Part shown: piece by piece, positions 26,701 through 41,700 of the stretch
Layout of the letters: each line of letters opens with the position of its first letter
Position numbering within the stretch: position 1 is the first letter of the stretch
NCBI GenBank assembly: GCA_027704905.1
Contig: CM051005.1
Coordinates: 13,100,888 to 13,164,887 of the forward strand
Origin: Muraenolepis orangiensis
Lineage: Eukaryota; Chordata; Actinopteri; Gadiformes; Muraenolepididae
Direction of reading: 5' to 3'
Length of the DNA stretch: 64,000 nucleotides
Position numbers and translations under genes: made by a program
The notes under the pieces: model-generated
What the model saw: only the letters and a program-made list of their open reading frames with translations
Told to the model about the DNA's origin: nothing
Database searches by the model: none

Positions 26701-29700
26701 GTCATTCATATGGGTATGAGCCCTTTCCACAAATCCTTCCCTTGATCCAGCTATTCAACTCCTACACTGTTAATGAATGCTTTCCATAGATCACAATTTA
26801 ATTGGTAATTCTTCCCTGAATCCCTAGGTCCCTGTACGCCCCTGGCAGTGGTCACAAATGTGGAATGTAACTCTAGTATTGGCTTAGTTAGTTGGACTGC
26901 CAGCAACAGAAATGAGACATACATCGCTGTGGCAACAGGCCTTGACGGACACACCCACCAGTGTGTCACAACTAACAGCTCCTGCACCTTGGATGACCTA
27001 CACTGTGGTGAGGAGTACACTGTCCACGTGAAGGCGAAGATTGGCAACTGCACCAGTCTGCCAAGCAACAGCTCTGTCATTCATATGGGTATGAGCCCTT
27101 TCCACAAATCAGTCTGTTGATATAGCAATAAAACTCCTACACTTTGATTCATGGATTCCAGAGATCACAATACAATTGTTAATCCTTCCCTGAATCCCTA
27201 GGTCCCTGTACGCCCCTGGCAGTGGTCACTAATGTGGAATGTAACTCTAGTATTGGCTTAGTTAGTTGGACTGCCAGCAACAGAAATGAGACATACATCG
27301 CTGTGGCAACAGGCCTTGACGGACACACCCACCAGTGTGTCACAACTAACAGCTCCTGCACCTTGGATGACCTACACTGTGGTGAGGAGTACACTGTCCA
27401 CGTGAAGGCGAAGATTGGCAACTGCACCAGTCTGCCAAGCAACAGCTCTGTCATTCATATGGGTATGAGCCCTTTCCACAAATCCTTCCCTTGATCCAGC
27501 TATTCAACTCCTACACTGTTAATGAATGCTTTCCATAGATCACAATTTAATTTGTAATTCTTCCCTGAATCCCTAGGTCCCTGTACGCCCCTGGCAGTGG
27601 TCACAAATGTGGAATGTAACTCTAGTATTGGCTTAGTTAGTTGGACTGCCAGCAACAGAAATGAGACATACATCGCTGTGGCAACAGGCCTTGACGGACA
27701 CACCCACCAGTGTGTCACAACTAACAGCTCCTGCACCTTGGATGACCTACACTGTGGTGAGGAGTACACTGTCCACGTGAAGGCGAAGATTGGCAACTGC
27801 ACCAGTCTGCCAAGCAACAGCTCTGTCATTCATATGGGTATGAGCCCTTTCCACAAATCCTTCCCTTGATCCAGCTATTCAACTCCTACACTGTTAATGA
27901 ATGCTTTCCATAGATCACAATTTAATTTGTAATTCTTCCCTGAATCCCTAGGTCCCTGTACGCCCCTGGCAGTGGTCACAAATGTGGAATGTAACTCTAG
28001 TATTGGCTTAGTTAGTTGGACTGCCAGCAACATAAATGAGACATACATCGCTGTGGCAACAGGCCTTGACGGACACACCCACCAGTGTGTCACAACTAAC
28101 AGCTCCTGCACCTTGGATGACCTACACTGTGGTGAGGAGTACACTGTCCACGTGAAGGCGAAGATTGGCAACTGCACCAGTCTGCCAAGCAACAGCTCTG
28201 TCATTCATATGGGTATGAGCCCTTTCCACAAATCAGTCTGTTGATATAGCAATAAAACTCCTACACTTTGATTCATGGATTCCAGAGATCACAATACAAT
28301 TGTTAATCCTTCCCTGAATCCCTAGGTCCCTGTACGCCCCTGGCAGTGGTCACAAATGCGGAATGTAACTCTAGTATTGGCTTAGTTAGTTGGACTGCCA
28401 GCAACAGAAATGAGACATTCATCGCTGTGGCAACAGGCCTTGACGGCCACACCCACCAGTGTGTCACAACTAACAGCTCCTGCACCTTGGATGACCTACA
28501 CTGTGGTGAGGAGTACACTGTCCACGTGAAGGCGAAGATTGGCAACTGCACCAGTCTGCCAAGCAACAGCTCTGTCATTCATATGGGTATGAGCCCTTTC
28601 CACAAATCCTTCCCTTTATCCAGCTATTCAACTCCTGCACTGTTAATGAATGCTTTCCATAGATCACAATACAATTGTTAATCCTTCCCTGAATCCTTAG
28701 GTCCCTGTACACCCCTGGCAGTGGTCACTAATGTGGAATGTAACTCTAGTATTGGCTTAGTTAGTTGGACTGCCAGCAACAGAAATGAGACATACATCGC
28801 TGTGGCAACAGGCCTTGACGGCCACACCCACCAGTGTGTCACAACTAACAGCTCCTGCACCTTGGATGACCTACACTGTGGTGAGGAGTACACTGTCCAT
28901 GTGAAGGCGAAGATTGGCAACTGCACCAGTCTGCCAAGCAACGGCTCTATCATTCATATGGGTATGATACATTTCCCTAAATCAGTCTATTGATATAGCA
29001 ATAAAACTCCTACATTTTGATTCATGGATTCCAGAGATCACAATACAATTGTTAATCCTTCCCTGAATACCTAGGTCCCTGTACGCCCCTGGCAGTGGTC
29101 ACTAATTTGGAATGTAACTCTAGTATTGGCTTAGTTAGTTGGACTGCCAGCAACAGAAATGAGACATACATCGCTGTGGCAACAGGCCTTGACGGCCACA
29201 CCCACCAGTGTGTCACAACTAACAGCTCCTGCACCTTGGATGACCTACACTGTGGTGAGGAATACACTGTCCACGTGAAGGCGAAGATTGGCAACTGCAC
29301 CAGTCTGCCAAGCAACAGCTCTGTCATTCATATGGGTATGAGTCTTTTCCACAAATCCTTACCTTGATCCAGCTGTTCAACTCCTACACTGTTAATGAAT
29401 GCTTTCCATAGATCACAATTTATTTTGTAATTCTTCCCTGAATCCCTAGGTGCCTGTACGCCCCTGGCAGTGGTCACAAATGTGGAATGTAACTCCAGTA
29501 TTGGCTTAGTTAGTTGGACTGCCAGCAACAGAAATGAGACATACATCGCTGTGGCAACAGGCCTTGACGGACACACCCACCAGTGTGTCACAACTAACAG
29601 CTCCTGCACCTTGGATGACCTACACTGTGGTGAGGAGTACACTGTCCACGTGAAGGCGAAGATTGGCAACTGCACCAGTCTGCCAAGCAACAGCTCTGTC

Positions 29701-32700
29701 ATTCATATGGGTATGAGCCCTTTCCACAAATCAGTCTGTTGATATAGCAATAAAACTCCTACACTTTGATTCATGGATTCCAGAGATCACAATACAATTG
29801 TTAATCCTTCCCTGAATCCCTAGGTCCCTGTACGCCCCTGGCAGTGGTCACTAATGTGGAATGTAACTCTAGTATTGGCTTAGTTAGTTGGACTGCCAGC
29901 AACAGAAATGAGACATACATCGCTGTGGCAACAGGCCTTGACGGACACACCCACCAGTGTGTCACAACTAACAGCTCCTGCACCTTGGATGACCTACACT
30001 GTGGTGAGGAGTACACTGTCCACATGAAGGCGAAGATTGGCAACTGCACCAGTCTGCCAAGCAACAGCTCTGTCATTCATATGGGTATGAGTCTTTTCCA
30101 CAAATCCTTCCCTTGATCCAGCTATTCAACTCTTACACTGTTAATGAATGCTTTCCATAGATCACAATACAATTGTTAATCCTTCCCTGAATCCCTAGGT
30201 CCCTGTACGCCCCTGGCAGTGGTCACAAATGCGGAATGTAACTCTAGTATTGGCTTAGTTAGTTGGACTGCCAGCAACACAAATGAGACATACATCGCTG
30301 TGGCAACAGGCCTTGATGGCCACACCCACCAGTGTGTCACAACTAACAGCTCCTGCACCTTGGATGACCTACACTGTGGTGAGAAGTACACTGTCCACGT
30401 GAAGGCGAAGATTGGCAACTGCACCAGTCTGCCAAGCAACAGCTCTGTCATTCATATGGGTATGAGCCCTTTCCACAAATCAGTCTGTTGATATAGCAAT
30501 ACAACTCATACACTTTGATTCATGGATTCCAGAGATCACAATACAATTGTTAATCCTTCCCTGAATCCCTAGGTCCCTGTACGCCCCTGGCAGTGGTCAC
30601 AAATGCGGAATGTAACTCTAGTATTGGCTTAGTTAGTTGGACTGCCAGCAACAGAAATGAGACATACATCGCTGTGGCAACAGGCCTTGACGGACACACC
30701 CACCAGTGTGTCACAACTAACAGCTCCTGCACCTTGGATGACCTACACTGTGGTGAGGAGTACACTGTCCACGTGAAGGCGAAGATTGGCAACTGCACCA
30801 GTCTGCCAAGCAACAGCTCTGTCATTCATATGGGTATGAGTCTTTTCCACAAATCCTTCCCTTGATCCAGCTATTCAACTCTTACACTGTTAATGAATGC
30901 TTTCCATAGATCACAATACAATTGTTAATCCTTCCCTGAATCCCTAGGTCCCTGTACGCCCCTGGCAGTGGTCACAAATGCGGAATGTAACTCTAGTATT
31001 GGCTTAGTTAGTTGGACTGCCAGCAACACAAATGAGACATACATCGCTGTGGCAACAGGCCTTGATGGCCACACCCACCAGTGTGTCACAACTAACAGAT
31101 CCTGCACCTTGGATGACCTACACTGTGGTGAGAAGTACACTGTCCACGTGAAGGCGAAGATTGGCAACTGCACCAGTCTGCCAAGCAACAGCTCTGTCAT
31201 TCATATGGGTATGAGCCCTTTCCACAAATCAGTCTGTTGATATAGCAATACAACTCATACACTTTGATTCATGGATTCCAGAGATCACAATACAATTGTT
31301 AATCCTTCCCTGAATCCCTAGGTCCCTGTACGCCCCTGGCAGTGGTCACAAATGCGGAATGTAACTCTAGTATTGGCTTAGTTAGTTGGACTGCCAGCAA
31401 CAGAAATGAGACATTCATCGCTGTGGCAACAGGCCTTGACGGCCACACCCACCAGTGTGTCACAACTAACAGCTCCTGCACCTTGGATGACCTACACTGT
31501 GGTGAGGAGTACACTGTCCACGTGAAGGCGAAGATTGGCAACTGCACCAGTCTGCCAAGCAACAGCTCTGTCATTCATATGGGTATGAGCCCTTTCCACA
31601 AATCCTTCCCTTTATCCAGCTATTCAACTCCTGCACTGTTAATGAATGCTTTCCATAGATCACAATACAATTGTTAATCCTTCCCTGAATCCTTAGGTCC
31701 CTGTACACCCCTGGCAGTGGTCACTAATGTGGAATGTAACTCTAGTATTGGCTTAGTTAGTTGGACTGCCAGCAACAGAAATGAGACATACATCGCTGTG
31801 GCAACAGGCCTTGACGGCCACACCCACCAGTGTGTCACAACTAACAGCTCCTGCACCTTGGATGACCTACACTGTGGTGAGGAGTACACTGTCCATGTGA
31901 AGGCGAAGATTGGCAACTGCACCAGTCTGCCAAGCAACGGCTCTATCATTCATATGGGTATGATACATTTCCCTAAATCAGTCTATTGATATAGCAATAA
32001 AACTCCTACATTTTGATTCATGGATTCCAGAGATCACAATACAATTGTTAATCCTTCCCTGAATACCTAGGTCCCTGTACGCCCCTGGCAGTGGTCACTA
32101 ATTTGGAATGTAACTCTAGTATTGGCTTAGTTAGTTGGACTGCCAGCAACAGAAATGAGACATACATCGCTGTGGCAACAGGCCTTGACGGCCACACCCA
32201 CCAGTGTGTCACAACTAACAGCTCCTGCACCTTGGATGACCTACACTGTGGTGAGGAATACACTGTCCACGTGAAGGCGAAGATTGGCAACTGCACCAGT
32301 CTGCCAAGCAACAGCTCTGTCATTCATATGGGTATGAGTCTTTTCCACAAATCCTTACCTTGATCCAGCTGTTCAACTCCTACACTGTTAATGAATGCTT
32401 TCCATAGATCACAATTTATTTTGTAATTCTTCCCTGAATCCCTAGGTGCCTGTACGCCCCTGGCAGTGGTCACAAATGTGGAATGTAACTCCAGTATTGG
32501 CTTAGTTAGTTGGACTGCCAGCAACAGAAATGAGACATACATCGCTGTGGCAACAGGCCTTGACGGACACACCCACCAGTGTGTCACAACTAACAGCTCC
32601 TGCACCTTGGATGACCTACACTGTGGTGAGGAGTACACTGTCCACGTGAAGGCGAAGATTGGCAACTGCACCAGTCTGCCAAGCAACAGCTCTGTCATTC

Positions 32701-35700
32701 ATATGGGTATGAGCCCTTTCCACAAATCAGTCTGTTGATATAGCAATAAAACTCCTACACTTTGATTCATGGATTCCAGAGATCACAATACAATTGTTAA
32801 TCCTTCCCTGAATCCCTAGGTCCCTGTACGCCCCTGGCAGTGGTCACTAATGTGGAATGTAACTCTAGTATTGGCTTAGTTAGTTGGACTGCCAGCAACA
32901 GAAATGAGACATACATCGCTGTGGCAACAGGCCTTGACGGACACACCCACCAGTGTGTCACAACTAACAGCTCCTGCACCTTGGATGACCTACACTGTGG
33001 TGAGGAGTACACTGTCCACGTGAAGGCGAAGATTGGCAACTGCACCAGTCTGCCAAGCAACAGCTCTGTCATTCATATGGGTATGAGTCTTTTCCACAAA
33101 TCCTTCCCTTGATCCAGCTATTCAACTCTTACACTGTTAATGAATGCTTTCCATAGATCACAATACAATTGTTAATCCTTCCCTGAATCCCTAGGTCCCT
33201 GTACGCCCCTGGCAGTGGTCACAAATGCGGAATGTAACTCTAGTATTGGCTTAGTTAGTTGGACTGCCAGCAACACAAATGAGACATACATCGCTGTGGC
33301 AACAGGCCTTGATGGCCACACCCACCAGTGTGTCACAACTAACAGCTCCTGCACCTTGGATGACCTACACTGTGGTGAGAAGTACACTGTCCACGTGAAG
33401 GCGAAGATTGGCAACTGCACCAGTCTGCCAAGCAACAGCTCTGTCATTCATATGGGTATGAGCCCTTTCCACAAATCAGTCTGTTGATATAGCAATACAA
33501 CTCATACACTTTGATTCATGGATTCCAGAGATCACAATACAATTGTTAATCCTTCCCTGAATCCCTAGGTCCCTGTACGCCCCTGGCAGTGGTCACAAAT
33601 GCGGAATGTAACTCTAGTATTGGCTTAGTTAGTTGGACTGCCAGCAACAGAAATGAGACATACATCGCTGTGGCAACAGGCCTTGACGGACACACCCACC
33701 AGTGTGTCACAACTAACAGCTCCTGCACCTTGGATGACCTACACTGTGGTGAGGAGTACACTGTCCACGTGAAGGCGAAGATTGGCAACTGCACCAGTCT
33801 GCCAAGCAACAGCTCTGTCATTCATATGGGTATGAGTCTTTTCCACAAATCCTTCCCTTGATCCAGCTATTCAACTCTTACACTGTTAATGAATGCTTTC
33901 CATAGATCACAATACAATTGTTAATCCTTCCCTGAATCCCTAGGTCCCTGTACGCCCCTGGCAGTGGTCACAAATGCGGAATGTAACTCTAGTATTGGCT
34001 TAGTTAGTTGGACTGCCAGCAACACAAATGAGACATACATCGCTGTGGCAACAGGCCTTGATGGCCACACCCACCAGTGTGTCACAACTAACAGCTCCTG
34101 CACCTTGGATGACCTACACTGTGGTGAGAAGTACACTGTCCACGTGAAGGCGAAGATTGGCAACTGCACCAGTCTGCCAAGCAACAGCTCTGTCATTCAT
34201 ATGGGTATGAGCCCTTTCCACAAATCAGTCTGTTGATATAGCAATACAACTCATACACTTTGATTCATGGATTCCAGAGATCACAATACAATTGTTAATC
34301 CTTCCCTGAATCCCTAGGTCCCTGTACGCCCCTGGCAGTGGTCACAAATGCGGAATGTAACTCTAGTATTGGCTTAGTTAGTTGGACTGCCAGCAACAGA
34401 AATGAGACATTCATCGCTGTGGCAACAGGCCTTGACGGCCACACCCACCAGTGTGTCACAACTAACAGCTCCTGCACCTTGGATGACCTACACTGTGGTG
34501 AGGAGTACACTGTCCACGTGAAGGCGAAGATTGGCAACTGCACCAGTCTGCCAAGCAACAGCTCTGTCATTCATATGGGTATGAGCCCTTTCCACAAATC
34601 CTTCCCTTTATCCAGCTATTCAACTCCTACACTGTTAATGAATGCTTTCCATAGATCACAATACAATTGTTAATCCTTCCCTGAATCCTAGGTCCCTGTA
34701 CACCCCTGGCAGTGGTCACTAATGTGGAATGTAACTCTAGTATTGGCTTAGTTAGTTGGACTGCCAGCAACAGAAATGAGACATACATCGCTGTGGCAAC
34801 AGGCCTTGACGGCCACACCCACCAGTGTGTCACAACTAACAGCTCCTGCACCTTGGATGACCTACACTGTGGTGAGGAGTACACTGTCCATGTGAAGGCG
34901 AAGATTGGCAACTGCACCAGTCTGCCAAGCAACGGCTCTATCATTCATATGGGTATGATACATTTCCCTAAATCAGTCTATTGATATAGCAATAAAACTC
35001 CTACACTTTGATTCATGGATTCCAGAGATCACAATACAATTGTTAATCCTTCCCTGAATACCTAGGTCCCTGTACGCCCCTGGCAGTGGTCACTAATGTG
35101 GAATGTAACTCTAGTATTGGCTTAGTTAGTTGGACTGCCAGCAACAGAAATGAGACATACATCGCTGTGGCAACAGGCCTTGACGGCCACACCCACCAGT
35201 GTGTCACAACTAACAGCTCCTGCACCTTGGATGACCTACACTGTGGTGAGGAATACACTGTCCACGTGAAGGCGAAGATTGGCAACTGCACCAGTCTGCC
35301 AAGCAACAGCTCTGTCATTCATATGGGTATGAGTCTTTTCCACAAATCCTTACCTTGATCCAGCTGTTCAACTCCTACACTGTTAATGAATGCTTTCCAT
35401 AGATCACAATTTAATTTGTAATTCTTCCCTGAATCCCTAGGTGCCTGTACGCCCCTGGCAGTGGTCACAAATGTGGAATGTAACTCTAGTATTGGCTTAG
35501 TTAGTTGGACTGCCAGCAACAGAAATGAGACATACATCGCTGTGGCAACAGGCCTTGACGGACACACCCACCAGTGTGTCACAACTAACAGCTCCTGCAC
35601 CTTGGATGACCTACACTGTGGTGAGGAGTACACTGTCCACGTGAAGGCGAAGATTGGCAACTGCACCAGTCTGCCAAGCAACAGCTCTGTCATTCATATG

Positions 35701-38700
35701 GGTATGAGCCCTTTCCACAAATCAGTCTGTTGATATAGCAATAAAACTCCTACACTTTGATTCATGGATTCCAGAGATCACAATACAATTGTTAATCCTT
35801 CCCTGAATCCCTAGGTCCCTGTACGCCCCTGGCAGTGGTCACTAATGTGGAATGTAACTCTAGTATTGGCTTAGTTAGTTGGACTGCCAGCAACAGAAAT
35901 GAGACATACATCGCTGTGGCAACAGGCGTTGACGGACACACCCACCAGTGTGTCACAACTAACAGCTCCTGCACCTTGGATGACCTACACTGTGGTGAGG
36001 AGTACACTGTCCACGTGAAGGCGAAGATTGGCAACTGCACCAGTCTGCCAAGCAACAGCTCTGTCATTCATATGGGTATGAGCCCTTTCCACAAATCAGT
36101 CTGTTGATATAGCAATAAAACTCCTACACTTTGATTCATGGATTCCAGAGATCACAATACAATTGTTAATCCTTCCCTGAATCCCTAGGTCCCTGTACGC
36201 CCCTGGCAGTGGTCACTAATGTGGAATGTAACTCTAGTATTGGCTTAGTTAGTTGGACTGCCAGCAACAGAAATGAGACATACATCGCTGTGGCAACAGG
36301 CGTTGACGGACACACCCACCAGTGTGTCACAACTAACAGCTCCTGCACCTTGGATGACCTACACTGTGGTGAGGAGTACACTGTCCACGTGAAGGCGAAG
36401 ATTGGCAACTGCACCAGTCTGCCAAGCAACAGCTCTGTCATTCATATGGGTATGAGTCTTTTCCACAAATCCTTCCCTTGATCCAGCTATTCAACTCTTA
36501 CACTGTTAATGAATGCTTTCCATAGATCACAATACAATTGTTAATCCTTCCCTGAATCCCTAGGTCCCTGTACGCCCCTGGCAGTGGTCACAAATGCGGA
36601 ATGTAACTCTAGTATTGGCTTAGTTAGTTGGACTGCCAGCAACAGAAATGAGACATACATCGCTGTGGCAACAGGCCTTGATGGCCACACCCACCAGTGT
36701 GTCACAACTAACAGCTCCTGCACCTTGGATGACCTACACTGTGGTGAGGAGTACACTGTCCACGTGAAGGCGAAGATTGGCAACTGCACCAGTCTGCCAA
36801 GCAACAGCTCTGTCATTCATATGGGTATGAGCCCTTTCCACAAATCAGTCTGTTGATATAGCAATACAACTCCTACACTTTGATTCATGGATTCCAGAGA
36901 TCACAATACAATTGTTAATCCTTCCCTGAATCCCTAGGTCCCTGTACGCCCCTGGCAGTGGTCACTAATGTGGAATGTAACTCTAGTATTGGCTTAGTTA
37001 GTTGGACTGCCAGCAACAGAAATGAGACATACATCGCTGTGGCAACAGGCCTTGACGGACACACCCACCAGTGTGTCACAACTAACAGCTCCTGCACCTT
37101 GGATGACCTACACTGTGGTGAGGAGTACACTGTCCACGTGAAGGCGAAGATTGGCAACTGCACCAGTCTGCCAAGCAACAGCTCTGTCATTCATATGGGT
37201 ATGAGTCTTTTCCACAAATCCTTCCCTTGATCCAGCTATTCAACTCTTACACTGTTAATGAATGCTTTCCATAGATCACAATACAGTTGTTAATCCTTCC
37301 CTGAATCCCTAGGTCCCTGTACGCCCCTGGCAGTGGTCACAAATGCGGAATGTAACTCTAGTATTGGCTTAGTTAGTTGGACTGCCAGCAACAGAAATGA
37401 GACATACATCGCTGTGGCAACAGGCCTTGATGGCCACACCCACCAGTGTGTCACAACTAACAGCTCCTGCACCTTGGATGACCTACACTGTGGTGAGGAG
37501 TACACTGTCCACGTGAAGGCGAAGATTGGCAACTGCACCAGTCTGCCAAGCAACAGCTCTGTCATTCATATGGGTATGAGTCTTTTCAAAAATCCTTCCC
37601 TTGATCCAGCTGTTCAACTCTTACACTGTTAATGAATGCTTTCCATAGATCACAATACAATTGTTAATCCTTCCCTGAATCCCTAGGTCCCTGTACGCCC
37701 CTGGCAGTGGTCACAAATGCGGAATGTAACTCTAGTATTGGCTTAGTTAGTTGGACTGCCAGCAACAGAAATGAGACATACATCGCTGTGGCAACAGGCC
37801 TTGATGGCCACACCCACCAGTGTGTCACAACTAACAGCTCCTGCACCTTGGATGACCTACACTGTGGTGAGGAGTACACTGTCCACGTGAAGGCGAAGAT
37901 TGGCAACTGCACCAGTCTGCCAAGCAACAGCTCTGTCATTCATATGGGTATGAGCCCTTTCCACAAATCAGTCTGTTGATATAGCAATACAACTCCTACA
38001 CTTTGATTCATGGATTCCAGAGATCACAATACAATTGTTAATCCTTCCCTGAATCCCTAGGTCCCTGTACGCCCCTGGCAGTGGTCACTAATGTGGAATG
38101 TAACTCTAGTATTGGCTTAGTTAGTTGGACTGCCAGCAACAGAAATGAGACATACATCGCTGTGGCAACAGGCCTTGACGGACACACCCACCAGTGTGTC
38201 ACAACTAACAGCTCCTGCACCTTGGATGACCTACACTGTGGTGAGGAGTACACTGTCCACGTGAAGGCGAAGATTGGCAACTGCACCAGTCTGCCAAGCA
38301 ACAGCTCTGTCATTCATATGGGTATGAGTCTTTTCCACAAATCCTTCCCTTGATCCAGCTATTCAACTCTTACACTGTTAATGAATGCTTTCCATAGATC
38401 ACAATACAATTGTTAATCCTTCCCTGAATCCCTAGGTCCCTGTACGCCCCTGGCAGTGGTCACAAATGCGGAATGTAACTCTAGTATTGGCTTAGTTAGT
38501 TGGACTGCCAGCAACAGAAATGAGACATACATCGCTGTGGCAACAGGCCTTGATGGCCACACCCACCAGTGTGTCACAACTAACAGTTCCTGCACCTTGG
38601 ATGACCTACACTGTGGTGAAGAGTACACTGTCCACGTGAAGGCGAAGATTGGCAACTGCACCAGTCTGCCAAGCAACAGCTCTGTCATTCATATGGGTAC

Positions 38701-41700
38701 GAGCCCTTTCCACAAATCCTTCCCTTGATCCAGCTATTCAACTCCTACACTGTTAATGAATGCTTTCCATAGATCACAATTTAATTTGTAATTCTTCCCT
38801 GAATCCCTAGGTCCCTGTACGCCCCTGGCAGTGGTCACTAATGTGGAATGTAACTCTAGTATTGGCTTAGTTAGTTGGACTGCCAGCAACAGAAATGAGA
38901 CATACATCGCTGTGGCAACAGGCCTTGACGGCCACACCCACCAGTGTGTCACAACTAACAGCTCCTGCACCTTGGATGACCTACACTGTGGTGAGGAGTA
39001 CACTGTCCATGTGAAGGCGAAGATTGGCAACTGCACCAGTCTGCCAAGCAACGGCTCTATCATTCATATGGGTATGATACATTTCCCTAAATCAGTCTAT
39101 TGATATAGCAATAAAACTCCTACATTTTGATTCATGGATTCCAGAGATCACAATACAATTGTTAATCCTTCCCTGAATACCTAGGTCCCTGTACGCCCCT
39201 GGCAGTGGTCACTAATTTGGAATGTAACTCTAGTATTGGCTTAGTTAGTTGGACTGCCAGCAACAGAAATGAGACATACATCGCTGTGGCAACAGGCCTT
39301 GACGGCCACACCCACCAGTGTGTCACAACTAACAGCTCCTGCACCTTGGATGACCTACACTGTGGTGAGGAATACACTGTCCACGTGAAGGCGAAGATTG
39401 GCAACTGCACCAGTCTGCCAAGCAACAGCTCTGTCATTCATATGGGTATGAGTCTTTTCCACAAATCCTTACCTTGATCCAGCTGTTCAACTCCTACACT
39501 GTTAATGAATGCTTTCCATAGATCACAATTTATTTTGTAATTCTTCCCTGAATCCCTAGGTGCCTGTACGCCCCTGGCAGTGGTCACAAATGTGGAATGT
39601 AACTCCAGTATTGGCTTAGTTAGTTGGACTGCCAGCAACAGAAATGAGACATACATCGCTGTGGCAACAGGCCTTGACGGACACACCCACCAGTGTGTCA
39701 CAACTAACAGCTCCTGCACCTTGGATGACCTACACTGTGGTGAGGAGTACACTGTCCACGTGAAGGCGAAGATTGGCAACTGCACCAGTCTGCCAAGCAA
39801 CAGCTCTGTCATTCATATGGGTATGAGCCCTTTCCACAAATCAGTCTGTTGATATAGCAATAAAACTCCTACACTTTGATTCATGGATTCCAGAGATCAC
39901 AATACAATTGTTAATCCTTCCCTGAATCCCTAGGTCCCTGTACGCCCCTGGCAGTGGTCACTAATGTGGAATGTAACTCTAGTATTGGCTTAGTTAGTTG
40001 GACTGCCAGCAACAGAAATGAGACATACATCGCTGTGGCAACAGGCGTTGACGGACACACCCACCAGTGTGTCACAACTAACAGCTCCTGCACCTTGGAT
40101 GACCTACACTGTGGTGAGGAGTACACTGTCCACGTGAAGGCGAAGATTGGCAACTGCACCAGTCTGCCAAGCAACAGCTCTGTCATTCATATGGGTATGA
40201 GTCTTTTCCATAAATCCTTCCCTTGATCCAGCTATTCAACTCTTACACTGTTAATGAATGCTTTCCATAGATCACAATACAATTGTTAATCCTTCCCTGA
40301 ATCCCTAGGTCCCTGTACGCCCCTGGCAGTGGTCACAAATGCGGAATGTAACTCTAGTATTGGCTTAGTTAGTTGGACTGCCAGCAACACAAATGAGACA
40401 TACATCGCTGTGGCAACAGGCCTTGATGGCCACACCCACCAGTGTGTCACAACTAACAGCTCCTGCACCTTGGATGACCTACACTGTGGTGAGGAGTACA
40501 CTGTCCACGTGAAGGCGAAGATTGGCAACTGCACCAGTCTGCCAAGCAACAGCTCTGTCATTCATATGGGTATGAGCCCTTTCCACAAATCAGTCTGTTG
40601 ATATAGCAATACAACTCCTACACTTTGATTCATGGATTCCAGAGATCACAATACAATTGTTAATCCTTCCCTGAATCCCTAGGTCCCTGTACGCCCCTGG
40701 CAGTGGTCACTAATGTGGAATGTAACTCTAGTATTGGCTTAGTTAGTTGGACTGCCAGCAACAGAAATGAGACATACATCGCTGTGGCAACAGGCCTTGA
40801 TGGCCACACCCACCAGTGTGTCACAACTAACAGCTCCTGCACCTTGGATGACCTACACTGTGGTGAGGAGTACACTGTCCACGTGAAGGCGAAGATTGGC
40901 AACTGCACCAGTCTGCCAAGCAACAGCTCTGTCATTCATATGGGTATGAGTCTTTTCCACAAATCCTTCCCTTGATCCAGCTATTCAACTCTTACACTGT
41001 TAATGAATGCTTTCCATAGATCACAATACAATTGTTAATCCTTCCCTGAATCCCTAGGTCCCTGTACGCCCCTGGCAGTGGTCACAAATGCGGAATGTAA
41101 CTCTAGTATTGGCTTAGTTAGTTGGACTGCCAGCAACAGAAATGAGACATACATCGCTGTGGCAACAGGCCTTGATGGCCACACCCACCAGTGTGTCACA
41201 ACTAACAGCTCCTGCACCTTGGATGACCTACACTGTGGTGAGGAGTACACTGTCCACGTGAAGGCGAAGATTGGCAACTGCACCAGTCTGCCAAGCAACA
41301 GCTCTGTCATTCATATGGGTATGAGCCCTTTCCACAAATCAGTCTGTTGATATAGCAATACAACTCCTACACTTTGATTCATGGATTCCAGAGATCACAA
41401 TACAATTGTTAATCCTTCCCTGAATCCCTAGGTCCCTGTACGCCCCTGGCAGTGGTCACTAATGTGGAATGTAACTCTAGTATTGGCTTAGTTAGTTGGA
41501 CTGCCAGCAACAGAAATGAGACATACATCGCTGTGGCAACAGGCCTTGACGGACACACCCACCAGTGTGTCACAACTAACAGCTCCTGCACCTTGGATGA
41601 CCTACACTGTGGTGAGGAGTACACTGTCCACGTGAAGGCGAAGATTGGCAACTGCACCAGTCTGCCAAGCAACAGCTCTGTCATTCATATGGGTATGAGC

